A stretch of DNA of 64,000 nucleotides from Dichetophora obliterata. Its lineage: Eukaryota; Arthropoda; Insecta; Diptera; Sciomyzidae. The stretch covers positions 27,724,819 to 27,788,818 of the forward strand of contig OY986439.1 in the NCBI GenBank assembly GCA_963920525.1, given 5' to 3'. This document shows positions 12,190 through 23,842 of the stretch, piece by piece. The notes below the pieces were generated by a model. That model was not told the origin of the DNA, searched no databases, and worked only from the letters and a program-made list of their open reading frames with translations. Within the stretch, counting starts at the first letter, position 1. Each line of letters starts with the position of its first letter. A program made the translations under genes and the position numbers.

Positions 12190-12975
12190 ACTAAATGTGA
12201 CTGTGATGGTCTTTCCGTTATTTTGTTAAAAAATTGTGCCTTATCTTTGGCAAATCCTTTAAAACATATATTTAATAAATCTTTGCTATCTGGTGATTTT
12301 ATTCATGACTGGAAGGTAGCTTTTGTTACTGCAGTTTTCAAATCTGGAAACAAGAACAACATTGCTAATTATAGACCAATCTCAAAGCTAACATCAGTGA
12401 GTAAAATCTTTGAAAAGATTGTTAAAGATAAAATATTCTTTGCTGTTAAAAGTTTTATTTCACCTAAGCAACATGGTTTTGTAAAAGGACGATCTACTGT
12501 TACTAATTTAGCTTTGTTTTCCGAGTATTGTATTTTGTCGTTTAAAGAAGGATTTCAGGTAGATGTTATCTACACTGATTTATCTAGGGCTTTTGACAAA
12601 GTGTCTCATTTCATTATAATCAAAAAATTAGCAAAGTTTGGTTTTCATTCTGCCATACTTAAATGTTTTGGCTCATATCTGTTGAATAGAATAAATTACG
12701 TTAAAATTGATAATTCTAGTTCTAATCCATTTGTTGCAATTTCTGGTGTCCCACAAGGTAGCATTCTTGGTCCATTATTATTTTTAATGTTCATAAATGA
12801 TTTATCGTCCTCTGTTAAGCAAGCCAAATGTCTCCTTTTCACTGATGATTTAAAAATTTATCTTAAAGTGCCAAATGGTTCTGATATATCAAAATTGCAA
12901 TCTGACTTAAATAATGTTTATGATTGGTGTGTTAATAATTGTTTATTTTTAAACATTGATAAATGTGCTGTAAAC

Positions 12976-13582
12976 CAGGGACCGAAAATAACTGTTATTT
13001 TACAATTTTCAGGTGAAAAAGTTGCCGGTAGACTTTTTTAAATAAACCATTATAATAGTAATGGTAGCAGCTTCGAGAATATTAAACGCCTTTTAAATTT
13101 TCGACTGTTACTATAAAAGTTAAATTTAACTGTTATTTATTTCCTTTTATTTTTTCGGACATAAATAACTGTTACTTTTGACTTTTATTTTTTAGGTGAA
13201 AAATAACAGTCATTTTGTGCCTTTTATTTTTTCGGTCAAAAATGAAAATGAAAATTGCATTAAACTTTTTTTGGTCCTTCAAGCGGCCTTTAAAAAAAAC
13301 TCTAATTGCCTGATATTTTTGACTGAAAAAATAAAAATCACATAATAACTGTTATTTTTGACTTAAAAAATAAAGGTCAAAACTAACAGTTATTTTTGCC
13401 CGAAAACATAAAAGGCATAAAATAACTAGTATTTTTGTCGGAAAAAATAAAAGTTAAATGATAACTGTTAACATCTGAATTTTTTTGATAAAAACCATAA
13501 CCGGTACGGTCCCTGAAAAGTTAAATGATAACTGTTAACATCTGAATTTTTTTGATAAAAACCATAACCGGTACGGTCCCTC
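12976..13582. mobile_element. hAT-like MITE inserted in CR1 copy A
   Basis: The left terminus is CAGGGACCG at 12976 and the right terminus its complement CGGTCCCT ending at 13581-13582. The flanking octamers CTGTAAAC (12968-12975) and CTATGAAC (13583-13590) match at 6 of 8 positions, consistent with an aged 8-bp target duplication. Excising the element with one octamer restores the LINE frame (KCAV-N-TYSKSL, compare KCAHATFSKSL in copy C). The interior is non-coding and rich in motifs such as ATAACTGTTATTT in both orientations. The end shares GGTACGGTCYCTG with the larger element at 20123-21928. Confidence 0.8.
13451..13582 (+). repeat. 67-bp tandem duplication at the MITE right end
   Basis: The terminal 67 bp of the MITE, starting AAGTTAAATGATAACTGTTA and including the GGTACGGTCCCT end, occurs twice in direct tandem (13451-13517 and 13518-13582). 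The two copies are identical except at the final base, so the duplication is recent or gene-converted. Confidence 0.9.
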
Positions 13583-14386
13583 CTATGAACACATATTCCA
13601 AATCTCTTTGTCCAGTCTTAACGTCTTATTTTCTAAATGCTATCTTACTTAACCGTGTTTGTATTGTGAAAGACCTTGGTGTAATCTTTGACTCAAAATT
13701 TACATTTATTAATCATTTAAACTATATTATTCCGAAATCCTATCAAATGTTGGCTTTTATAAGACGTAATAGTCTCAACTTTACTGATCCATATGCTCTT
13801 AAGTCTCTGTTCACTTCGTTAGTTCGTTCAAAGTTGGAATATGCGTCCTTCATATGGAGCCCTTATTATGCCTCACATATTTTACGTCTTGAGCGTGTTC
13901 AATAATCTTTTTTAAGATTTGCTTTGCGCTTCATAAATTTTGAATTACCAATTCCTTTCTATGATGCCAGATGTGGCTTATTACACTTGATGCCTATACA
14001 TAAAAGAAGAACCCTATTATTACTACTGTTAATTTATGATGTTGTAACTGGTACGGTAGATTGTTCAAATTTTTTAAAGTTAATTATTTTTAATATACCA
14101 AGTAGATCTCTTAGATACTCTGATGTCTTTTACTTAGGCACTTGCCGAACAAATTATGCATTACACTCGCCTGTCAATAGAGCTTTAAGTGAATTTAACA
14201 GAATGTCAAAATTATGCAATATAGATTTTTCTACAGCAAAAGAATCTTTAAAATGTAGGCTAAAAAATTATGTGTAAATTGTATACATACATATATATTT
14301 GTTTATATCGTTTTTATATATATCTAAATTAATATTATTGTGTTATTATTTATATAAAAAAAAATTACATTAATTTTATTAAGCGC

Positions 14387-14414
14387 AGTCAGTAAGAATT
14401 GTTATTCATTGACT
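14387..14414 (+). other. 3'-terminal hairpin of CR1 copy A
   Basis: AGTCAGT pairs with ATTGACT (with one G-U), then an AA bulge on the 5' side, then GAAT with ATTC around a TGTT loop. It lies just before the (TAAA)n tail. In copies B and C the fifth pair is T-A; here it is A-T, a compensatory change. Such a stem at the RNA 3' end is the kind of structure recognised by LINE reverse transcriptases. Confidence 0.75.
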
Positions 14415-14450
14415 TAGAAATAAATAAATAAAATAAATAAATAAATAATA

Positions 14451-17400
14451 ATTGTTTAATTTTTTTCAGAAACCGAAACGATGTTTTTTAAATATGCAAA
14501 AGTAAAATATACTCTATGTATCTAAACATCATTACTAAAACAATACAAAATAAAAAACAAGAGTTAACTCGGCTAAGGTTATAATTGACTGTCGGTTTCT
14601 GATTGGATTTCTTCTAGGGAATTGTTTTTTTTAATATGTCATAGGGATTTTAGATATGGATTAGAATAAGATATGGTGGTTGTGAAAAATCTATTTTCCG
14701 CACCGGGTGCCAGCAACTCTAGCTACACCAATGACTACACATAAAATTTATCTTTGTGTCTTTTACCGTAGTCGAGGTATGAGTTGGGTATAAAAATACC
14801 CCACCTTCGTTAATGTGTACTAAATGGACACAAATTCCTTCTGCAACAACAGCACAGTTTTATATTTGGAATTTTTTTATCAATAGCAGGAATAGTTGGT
14901 TAATTGGCTAAGAGAGCTTTTAAATTTTTTTAAAAATATAAAATTTTGTCTTAAATGATAATAACACAAATTTTCTGATTTTTAAACTTAATCACTTTTG
15001 ACTTTGAAAATGTAGTAGTTTACATAAAAATTTCTTGACAAACTGCAAAAACAATTTATAGCTCTATGTTTTCTTAAAGCAACAAACAAAAATGACACAC
15101 TTAGCTGTTACCAGTCCTGAGATTTGATCAATTTTGCAGATGCATTTTTTTTGTTTAAAAAATACCCAACCACGGTTAATGGGTTTAATGCAAAAAATAT
15201 AGCTCAAACTTTACATAATTAATCACATGATATTGTTATACAAATATTCAACAAAGTGGCGCAACATTAACATAAGCATAAAAATAAAAAAAAACATTTC
15301 AAGAAAAAGTATTCAAAATCTGCAAAAAAATACAGTATAAATAAAAAAAAAAAACTCAAAAAGTGAGCGTAAACATGCAATACGTTGAAACTACATATCG
15401 TTTGTTGTTATATATTAAGATATCATATCTGCTTCCTCTACTTCGTTCAGGTTATGTGAATGCCTGCCAGCCAACCAGCCAGAGTTAGAGCCAGCATCCG
15501 TTGAATTGATGTCACTTTCTTTTTTGTGCATAATATTTTTTTTTTTAGATTTAGTTTTTATTTTCATCAAAGCATTATGTCACATGAGTAGCGCGCAGTC
15601 AGACGACAATGATATAAATTGATGCAATAATAATTAAAATAAAACTGTTTTGTAAATATTACAAAAAGAAAATAAATGAGTTGAAATTGTGTGGCATCTC
15701 CCTGCAGTTTTACCTGCATAAAGTCACTCATATTTCACCCATCTCAAAACTTAAAATAAAGACACACAGTTCTAAAGCTTTTTTTCTCACTCTCTAGATT
15801 CGTTTGCTTGCATGCGCACAGTGGTTCAAGCAATAGCTTTACTCATCATCAACACTTTAACATTGCCTATGTTACTAACAGCAATAAAAAGCTTATGTTA
15901 TTAATTGTGTGTGGCGCACGTTTTCTATACGATCATGCAATAAATTATCGCTGTAGCTCCATAAAGTATAAATATAAACAAACTTTTATCTCTATTATAA
16001 TCGACGACATGTGCGTTTGTTTCTATGACGCCTGCTTCCCTTCTTCTTCTTTCGCCTCTCTTTTACTGCTTCATGTGCTGTCGAGTGTTAATAATGTGAT
16101 ATTTATTTATCAAAAGCTAGCTTTTTTAGAATTCTGTAGATAAAGGTTGTTATAATGATTACCATGTGGTCTCATACCAGAAATCACGCTTCTCGACTGC
16201 TAATTCTCAGACAAGTTAGAAGATTCTCTCACTCTTCCCCTCTACTTTTCTGCCTTTTCCAGCTTTATTTTTGTTTAATTAATTCAAACTCAGTCTATGT
16301 TGCCGAGCACATTTTGCCAAAGTGCTGTATATTTGCCTTGACCCGATGTCACGTGGGGGCTCCCGCATCATTTCATCTCTGTTTGGCGTTTAAAGGTTTT
16401 TTCATAGTAAAAATCTTGCTAGCAAGAATTAGTCACCGCTTGTTTATTTATTTCTATGAATTTTTTAATGTTGCGCTTTATATACATAAATATGTACATT
16501 TAATGGAGGAATCATAACATCTTTCCCGACTTACTCAAAACTGAGTTGAGTGCTGCGATATAATTAGCTAGTTGTGGAAAAACCATTAATATGCAATGAT
16601 TTGAGTAATTTTGAATATATATGGATTATTTAAATTTGAAAGAGTTATCGTTATAGATCATTGAAGAATCTGCACATAGTCTTTGTGTATTTATTTTTAC
16701 TATAGAATATTTTTAATTGCAAAGATTTTTTTAATAACGATTTTATGAAAAGCCAGCAAAAAGCAAAAAAAAAAATATTAGTTCATATTTTAATATACAT
16801 TGAACTTACTGAAAATGGGTTTTCGTGTTAAAAGTAATTATTAAATTGAAAACGAATTTTTCAAGTTTATTAAGAAGTAGCTTAAAATAGGTTTTAACCA
16901 AAAAGCGATTAGAATTGAGGCATATTTTAGAAGATTATTTCTTAAAAAATTTATTACATATCTTAAAAATTTAATTTGCATGTTAGTTTTGCAACATCGG
17001 TGTAGGTAAAAAAATTGTTGTTTAACATATGCATTATGTATAAAGATGGCGCTGAAGTTGTGCTTAAAAAAGGTGAAAATCGGGCCACGAAAATCGACCC
17101 TAAGGATTTAAAGATATAAGCAAAAATATGTAATGGCGTTACGTTACAAAAAACAGAAGTGATATTTGATAAAGATAATATAAGTTTATTTTCCAAGTGA
17201 TTAAATTTAAAAAGGTTCTCTGTTTTTTTAGGCTTTTTAATCTAGCGTGACGTTACTGGCGTTACGTTACTTAAATTCCTATTGTAGTTCAATTGGGTAA
17301 TTAAGTAATTAGGTAATTATTAAACTAATTATGTAATTCAGTAACTAACAAGCAAATTGAATATATGTTTTTATATCATTGCTTCAAACATGTTTTCATT

Positions 17401-17635
17401 ATCTTTAGGCAATGACTTCAATTTTTACCAAACCAAAAAAAAATGTAAAAATAAACCATATTGAAATCGATCATTCCAAAAACAGCATTAGTCAATTTTT
17501 TTCGCACATAGTTGTTTTTTTGCAAACACTTTCATAAAGGTAGACCCATAATCTGGGTAAAATCCACACACATCTGTGTACTCCTTCTTCTGTAAGCAAT
17601 ACCTCGTTAACGTCGTTTATTGCTAAAACAATATA
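14451..17635. other. non-coding, no gene supported
   Basis: About 3.2 kb without a recognisable gene. Small open frames at 15808-16143 and 16155-16517 are not accompanied by domain motifs or fly-like codon structure. GGCGTTACGTTAC occurs twice (near 17133 and 17249). The region is upstream of the host exon and could hold regulatory sequence, but nothing specific is visible. Confidence 0.4.
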
Positions 17636-19243
17636 CAGTGGCTCACAGCTTATTTTATGCAGTGCATACTTTCAATTTTAGGGCTTTATAACAACGAAAC
17701 TAATAGGAATATAAAAAATAATATAGTATCATTTAAAAAAACAAGATGTTTAGTTAAATAAATTAATTTTATTTATTGTAAAAATATATATTAAGTTGGC
17801 TTAAAATTAGGAAACCAGAAAATACTGCTAAATTTCATATCACAGCTTATTTTATACAGTCACTTGTTATTTATAAATTTTTCGTATTAATTAATGATAT
17901 TTGATATTTTTATTATTTGGTATGATAATTGTTGTCTATAACAGATCTAAGGTGGTTTGGCATTGATGCGACCAGTTTTTGAGTGATAGTTAGCGAAATA
18001 TTTGCCCACTTCGTTTTCAATATTTCTTTCTGGTGGTTTTTGTTTGAAATTTGATGTTTCCGGATATTATTTTCCAATAACGACCACACATTTTCAATAA
18101 GATTAAGGTCTGGCGACTGTGCTGGCGGCGTCATCAATTGTAGGCACTTGGTAAAATCGGAAATTCAATTTTATACCCAGAACCTTTGCACTCTGCAACA
18201 AATTGTTCTTCAGGATCTGTAGGTACTTAAATTTGTCCATTGTTGTTTCAATAAACGGCAACTTCCCAGTACCAGCAGCTGACATTCAGACCCAAACCAT
18301 GGCGCTGCCACCGCCAAGTTTCACGGTTTGTTTTAAGTTTTTTTGTTGACCTCGGTATTCAGTTTTCGCCACATATAGCACATACCATCTGAACCGAATA
18401 AATTTATCTTCAATTTATCTGCAAAAAAAACTGAATTCCAGTACTCTGGGGCCTTGGACATATGTTCTTTGTCGTAGTTGAGTCTGCATAATCTGTTTTT
18501 GGGGCTAATAAACGGCTTGTTTCGTTTTACTCGGCCATGGAAGTTATTTTTGTGCAAGACACGTCGAATAGTTTCAGCACTACACTGTTTCTCAGGTCAG
18601 TTTGAACTTCAAAAGCCATTTTCGGAGCTGAGAGTCTCGGGTTAGCCTTTATCTTCCATACAATATGCCGCTCGTCGGTTGCATTAAAAATTTTGTTTGG
18701 TGCTTCTTTGCTGTTATTGTGCAATCGATTCTTATGGACGAAGTGCTCGATGATCTTTTGCACTGTAGAGGAATTGATATTAACCATTTCAGCCATTTTT
18801 CGCTGCGAGCTGCTGTTTTTAAAATAGTATATAAGCAATTCTCGTTCTTGTAGCGTTGTGCGCGCTCTTATCTTAAATAATCATAGAAGCAAACACTTGA
18901 AGCAAAAAAATCAGACTAAAAAGCTAACACAAAGCAATTATAGAAATAGAACGAAGGCATAGCTAACGAAAGTGCCGTTAGACAGCGCAGCATTAGAGTA
19001 CCGTAACAGAGAGAAGTGACTGCATAAAATAAGCTGCGATATCCAATTAAGCAGTATTTTCTGTTATCTTATTTTTTAAACAACTAAATATATGTATTTA
19101 CAATTAATGAAAAACCTTTATTAAACTAGACTTTTTGCTCTTTTAAATGACACCATATTATCTTTTGTATTCCAGTTAGTTTTGTTTTTATAAAGCCCTA
19201 AAGTTTGAAGTATGCACTGCATAAAATAAGCTGTGAGCCACTG
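17636..19243 (-). mobile_element. Tc1-like DNA transposon, decayed, 1608 bp
   Basis: Terminal inverted repeats begin CAGTGGCTCACAGCTTATTT at 17636, with the complement ending at 19243. A TA dinucleotide lies immediately outside each end (17634-17635 and 19244-19245). The terminal repeats extend about 60 bp, to AGGGCTTTATAA. A second, subterminal copy of the CACAGCTTATTTTAT motif lies inward on both sides (about 17843 and about 19026, inverted), giving a paired binding-site layout known from several Tc1-family elements. The length matches a complete Tc1-like element. Confidence 0.9.
17913..18880 (-). pseudogene. Tc1-like transposase pseudogene
   Basis: The minus strand carries the transposase in several broken frames. 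Near 18880-18527 is the paired-like helix-turn-helix part (TTLQERELLIYYFKNSSSQRKMAE read in pieces; VNINSSTVQKIIEHFV). Next, 18557-18333 has the first catalytic region, where FSDES is changed to FADKL while keeping the aspartate. The segment 18285-18103 follows (MSAAGTGKLPFIE). Last, 18137-17913 has the C-terminal PAQSPDLNLIENVWSLLE motif with the final acidic residue. The second catalytic block expected between FYQ and PAQSPDLN is missing, apparently by a small deletion. At least three frameshifts make it inactive. Confidence 0.85.
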
Positions 19244-20122
19244 TAAGTCAAATGACTTACGTGGTTTCTGCATGTAATCGTTGTTAAAGTGCGAGCATGC
19301 CACTGTGAAAAAACGCAACATGAGAGCGATTCTGGAGTCATACGAGCATAGTTTGAAAGCATGATCGTATCTTCGTCCCAGAAGAATATTTTAATTTATT
19401 TTCGAAAACCAGTTCAACATGTACAGTTAAAGAACTGAAAACTGAAGATAAGATAAGAAATATTCCAAGAGCTATTAAAAAATGACAAATTATTACATGT
19501 GAAATGTCAATAAGTCAATTTTTAAGTGTAATCGTCAATAAAAATATGATTACTTTGATTGTTTTAGTTAAATTATTTACCACTAATCCTATTCCTTGCT
19601 AAAACAACATAAGTCAAGAATAGTTTTCAGGTTTGTTTCATTATTATTATTAATAAACTGAGAAGTTTATTCGAATTTTACTTTTTTACAACTCAAATAC
19701 TAAATAAAGCATAAAAAAGACCTTCAAAACTCGTTTGTTTGTGCATGAAACAGCTTTCATTGATTCCTGAAAAACTATAATTGTGTGACTTATGAGGTTT
19801 TTGAAATGACCGATTCATTTTTGAAGCAGTGCAGATGTTTTGATCATCAGGGTCAATACATTTACGTATAAATTGCTTAAATTAATAAAATTAAAATTTT
19901 TCTCTTAGATAATATCATAAAAAAATAAGTTTTTAATAAGTTTTATTTTTTTGGTCACGGTAGACTTTACTGTAAAAATCTCCATATGCTCTTCTATACT
20001 TGCCATGACTTTTTATTGGCGTTACATATGGAGTGAAAAGGTTAATATGTCTCTATATATGTACGGTTAATATGTCTCTATATGTCTATACGCAGTAAGC
20101 CCCTGGATATAAATATCAAAAG
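19244..20122. other. non-coding, nothing recognised
   Basis: AT-rich with a short tandem near 20040-20090 (GGTTAATATGTCTCTATATA repeated). No gene supported. Confidence 0.4.
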
Positions 20123-20289
20123 CAGAGACTGTAAATAATAATTCTTTTTAGATTTTGAAACCATGAAAGCATTGTGAAAAAATTGTCGTGGCGCCGTTTT
20201 GAAGGTTTCATTAGAATCCTCGCACATTGTAGAACTTAATTTCATATGGATTTTTAAAATTTTAACTTTTTAAAATTTTGAGCAATAAA

Positions 20290-21250
20290 TAATTTTATCT
20301 GTTTTTCATTTTTTTAAGCAAAAATAACAACAAAAATTTGCCCGATATTTTTTTGAGCACTGGCAAGTTTTTATTTTTATTTTATAAGTTAAAAAAAAAG
20401 CAAAACTTGCCCGATATATTTTTGAAGACAAAATAGCTGGTTAGCTTTATTTTAATTTTTTAAGGCAAGAATAAAAATTATAGCTTGAATGATATATTTT
20501 TGAGGACAAAATAACTGTTCAATTTTGATTTTTTTAGGCAAAAATTAAAATCAAAATATGGATTTAAGTGTACGATTGAACCCAAACCGTAATCTTCTCA
20601 AAAAACCATAGATTTCCTTTTTATTTTTGCCTTAAAAATAAAAATGCATAATGACTAGTTATTTTGTGCGTAAGGAATATTGGGTAAATTTAGCTTTTAA
20701 TTTTTGACTTAAAAAGTAATAATTAAAACTTACCCGTTATATTGTCCTCAAAAATATATCGGGCAAATTTTGCTTTTTATTTTTGCCTTGAAAAAATAAA
20801 AATCAAAACTGAACGGTTATTTTGTTCTCACAAAATTATCGGGTAAGTTTTGCTTTATTTTTGCCTTAAAAAATAAAAATCAAAACTTAACAGTTCTTTT
20901 GTACTCAAAAAATTATCAGGCAAGTTTAGCCTTTTTTTGCCTTAAAAAATAAAAATCAAAACTTATCTGTTATAGTGTCATCAAAAATATTTCGAGCAAA
21001 TTTTGCTTCTTATTATTGCCTTAAAAAATAAAAATAAAAACTTAACACTTATTTTGTACTCACAAAATTATCGTGCAATTTTTGCTTTTTTTTTGCCTTA
21101 AAAAATAAAAAGCAAAACTTAACAGTTATTTTATACTCAAATAATGATCGGGCAAGTTTAGCTTTTTTGCTTTTTTTTTCTTTTGAAAAAATAAAAATAA
21201 AAACTTACTGGTTATTTTGTGCTTAGGAAATATCGGCCAAATTTTGCTTT
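20290..21250. repeat. ~77-bp tandem repeats in two opposed blocks
   Basis: From about 20700 to 21250, a unit containing TTTTGCCTTAAAAAATAAAA recurs at 20783, 20861, 20938, 21016 and 21093 (spacing 77-78 bp). Each copy also contains a phrase like ATTATCGGGCAAGTTTTGC. From about 20290 to 20560 the same motifs appear in reverse orientation at about 75-bp spacing. The block is thus an inverted pair of tandem arrays within a transposable element. Confidence 0.85.
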
Positions 21251-21261
21251 TTATTTTTGGC

Positions 21262-21813
21262 TTAACCCTCATGTGTATACGAAAAATTTCCCCCTTTCGT
21301 GTAAACGAAGGTACCCGGGTACCTTTATACGATCTGTATGAGAGAAACTATATGTATGTGAATGAAAAAATCATGTGTATACGCAAAATTTTCCCTTTCG
21401 TATATACGAAGGTACCCGGGTACCTTTACACTATCTGTATGAAAGAAACTAGATGTGAATGAAAAAATTCAAAGTAACTTTGTAATCCTTCATCCTGATT
21501 GCATCAGTACATGATTTTCTAAACGTAAAAAATCGACAAAGACCATAACAGTTCGAATTCGCATGTATTTTACCCGTAGGTACCCGGGTACCTTCGTATA
21601 AGACGAAGGGATAGTACTTAAAAATATTTCATAAAAACTTGCCAAAACATTTTCTTTGCAATATAAAAACTTTATTGAATAAAAAAATTAATTTTAGGAA
21701 GGTACTAAAAATGTCAGTATATAGTTTCCTTGGACGAAAGTTACCTTTTTTTTTTTTTTTGCTTTAAAATTGCAAAAGGAACCCGGGTACCTTCGTATAC
21801 ACAGGAGGGTTAA
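21262..21813. mobile_element. piggyBac-like MITE with repeated KpnI-SmaI-KpnI palindromes
   Basis: TTAA at 21262-21265 and 21810-21813 bound inverted ends: TTAACCCTCATGTGTATACG on the left, and TTAACCCTCCTGTGTATACG read inward on the right. The perfect palindrome GGTACCCGGGTACC occurs at 21310, 21411 and 21579, and a one-base variant at 21778. The phrase GTATACGAAGG or its complement sits beside most copies. This is far more GC-rich and more symmetric than its surroundings. There is no protein-coding potential. It lies inside the hAT-like element. Confidence 0.85.
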
Positions 21814-21936
21814 GGAAAAAAAAAGCAGAAATAATTATTATTTGTTGCTCAAAATTTTAAAAGTCGAAAGATTATTACATACTATTTTGTGCTTTTAATT
21901 ATAAAATGCATACTTGGTACGGTCTCTGATCAAAAG

Positions 21937-22564
21937 TAGTGCAGCTTGAAACCACCAAATAAAACTTATGACATTTGAGAAAATAGCGACAGTAACAATA
22001 GACAGACTGAACAATAAAACATACTAAAGAGCTACACAAAAAGCTTTTTTAAATTTTGCACACCTGAGAACAGCGGAGCTTGAAAGAGCGCAATGAGAAC
22101 GAATATCAAAATACGCTTTGAGCGCTAACAGCTTCAATTCGCGCCACTGTAGCTAGCGCATGAGTAACACTCTCCTACTCAGCGAAACGGTTGGGGCTCT
22201 GAGAGTCTGCGAAAAAGTGTTGGGTAAGTGCTCATTTCGAAAATTCGAACAACGTGTATGCATTGCATGGGTCCAGACCGGTGAAGTAAGTTGAATGGGG
22301 GTGTGGTCGGGAGTGGGAACGAGGTTAAGGCAAAAAATTAAAACAAACGAAAAAAGTCATTAGTAATATTTTGGTTTATTGCTGCTTTTTTGCTGCTTTT
22401 CTGCTGCGACTGAGTAATGAAACTGAACGTGAGTGTCAAGCCGCCGCCATAAAGAGTAGTCAGCGTTGGCAGCAGCAGCCTCAGCAGCCTCAGCGTAGAC
22501 AACGCCAACGTTGGGGCCGACTGCGAGTGAACGATATACTTCGACGAACCGCGCATTTGGAGAC
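21937..22564 (+). promoter_or_regulatory. Presumed upstream region of the host gene
   Basis: GC content rises sharply relative to the flanks between about 22060 and 22640, which in this AT-rich genome is typical of a gene start. It contains CTCTGAGAGTC and CAGCAGCCTCAGCAGCCTCA low-complexity pieces. Placement as a promoter is inferred from the downstream leader and start codon. Confidence 0.4.
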
Positions 22565-22570
22565 TCAGTT
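22565..22570 (+). promoter_or_regulatory. Candidate initiator (TCAGTT)
   Basis: TCAGTT matches the arthropod initiator TCAKTY and would put transcription start at the A, 22567. No TATA box is seen 25-35 bp upstream and no clear downstream element. The motif is short, so this is a weak call. Confidence 0.3.
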
Positions 22571-23842
22571 TGGTTTTGAACGTTTTGCAAGTAACGCGTC
22601 GTCGTCTGGATTCGCCGTAGTTATCGTCGCAAAGAAGAATAAAAAAAGTTATTACTGCAACGCGCCTTTATAAGAAAACAAGTTAACATAAAAATTGCTT
22701 GAAAGTTTTTAAATACATTTTTATAGAGAACAATTTAGAGAGCAGCAATTACAACATAGTGCATAAAATAATTATAACTTCTAATATAAAGGAAATAAAG
22801 GAAATGGAGTTGCATTTGCTAAGTTGGCAACTCTTGCAAAATATGAAAAATTCATTTCTCTACCGACATCGTAGAAATATTAGATCAACGTGCAAAAATG
22901 TTATAAAAATTGACAGTAGAACAAACTGAACACTCTGTTAAACTTCGAACTGAAAACTGTTAAGAAAAGTAAAAAAAAGATGCTATATAATTTTTTATTA
23001 AAAAATTAAATTGAGAAAAGTTATAAAAGCAAAAAAAAAAATACGTGTAACAGCACCCTGTAAAGCAACAGTCAGACACACGTGTTGGAGCTGAAATTCA
23101 ATAACATAAAAACGAAACTGAATTTATGAGATCTACAGCAACACAAACAAAGCAACATTTAAGGTTGAATTTGTGTAGGCAAAGGAAAACAAAAACAACA
23201 AAAAAAACTATAAAACACAACAACAAAAATTAACACAGGATAGCTGCTGCTACTCAGCAGAGTCTGTTAAACATCTGCCAACGGGCTATATTTTTTAAGG
23301 AAGCCGCCAAAGTAGTAGATAGCAAAAAAATAACGCCATATGCTGCACTCACACGAAGGCATAAAAATACAACCACCTTAGTTAAGTCCAGATACGTCCA
23401 CATTATCAACAACAACAACAATCACACGTAGGATATTGAACCGCAGGAGCATAACACATCATCTTCTGCCTATCTATCGTCCTTGCGTGACGTGAGAAAG
23501 CATTCCGTTAGCAAACGTTGAACGCGCCAGTTGTGCGTGCTAGCAGCAAAAAGGATTTATTTTTGAAAAAAAAAATTTAACACAAAAAGGACATTGAAAA
23601 TAGTAAAAAATACATAGAACTCTTTATTAATTTTAAACCGTGTTTGAAATAAAAAAAAGTGTTTAAAAAAGGACTTTTGCGAGTGAAAAAAAATTTTAGT
23701 GCAAAAAGGACTGTTTCTTAAAAAAATTCAAGTGATTTTTTTAAGTTTTACAAACAAAAGACCTTTAGTGCAGAAGCACTTTCTTAAAAAATCTTCAAAC
23801 AAAAGTGTTTTTTTTTTAATTTAACAACAAAAATCCATAAAC
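22567..23842 (+). other. Presumed long 5' leader of the host gene
   Basis: The stretch before the start codon is A-rich with many AACAACAAAA-type runs, a composition common in long fly 5' leaders. Several short upstream open frames are present (for example 22699-22929). The leader may contain introns that cannot be resolved by eye. Confidence 0.4.

Larger units (their letters stand above)
12203..14277 (+). pseudogene. CR1 ORF2, reverse transcriptase part (copy A)
   Basis: After the SINE the frame resumes with CDGLSVILLKNC and continues through the RT blocks: FKSGNKNNIANYRPISKL, QHGFVKGRSTVTNL, DVIYTDLSRAFDKV, SGVPQGSILGPLLF and FTDDLKIYLK. The usual YADD box reads FTDD; both aspartates remain. 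The frame is cut at 12975 by a hAT-like MITE and resumes at about 13591 with the KSLCPVL...DLGVIFDSKF thumb region. A stop lies near 13904, and a further open stretch runs 13924-14277 to the natural end. One stop, one insertion and earlier lesions make it a pseudogene. Confidence 0.85.
10590..14450 (+). mobile_element. CR1-like non-LTR retrotransposon, copy A (5'-truncated)
   Basis: The copy begins inside the endonuclease domain of ORF2, at a point equivalent to the FYQVFRKDRDANKTG segment of copy C at 47486-52436, and runs to a (TAAA)n tail at about 14417-14450. It is one of three same-strand copies of the same family in the window. Two younger elements sit inside it: a tRNA-derived SINE (11844-12189) and a hAT-like MITE (12976-13582). 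Frameshifts and stops show it is dead. The CR1 assignment rests on the PHD-finger ORF1 of copy C and on the RT motifs. Confidence 0.85.
20123..21928. mobile_element. hAT-like non-autonomous element with 8-bp target duplication
   Basis: Perfect octamers ATCAAAAG flank the element at 20115-20122 and 21929-21936. The left end is CAGAGACTG and the right end its imperfect complement, ACGGTCTCTG. The right end matches that of the smaller MITE at 12976-13582 (GGTACGGTCCCTG), so they belong to one family. Most of the interior is ~77-bp repeats. A TTAA MITE (21262-21813) inserted later, so the original element was about 1.25 kb. No transposase is encoded. Confidence 0.85.

Noticed and set aside
16155..16517. 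120-codon frame
   Set aside because: No start context, domain or conserved-looking composition; likely chance in a slightly GC-richer patch.
21217..21462. 81-codon frame
   Set aside because: Lies across a MITE boundary and derives from its internal repeats.
22338..22673. Several overlapping frames rich in Ala/Gln
   Set aside because: They come from the CAGCAGCCTCA low-complexity run near the presumed promoter; no consistent coding signal.
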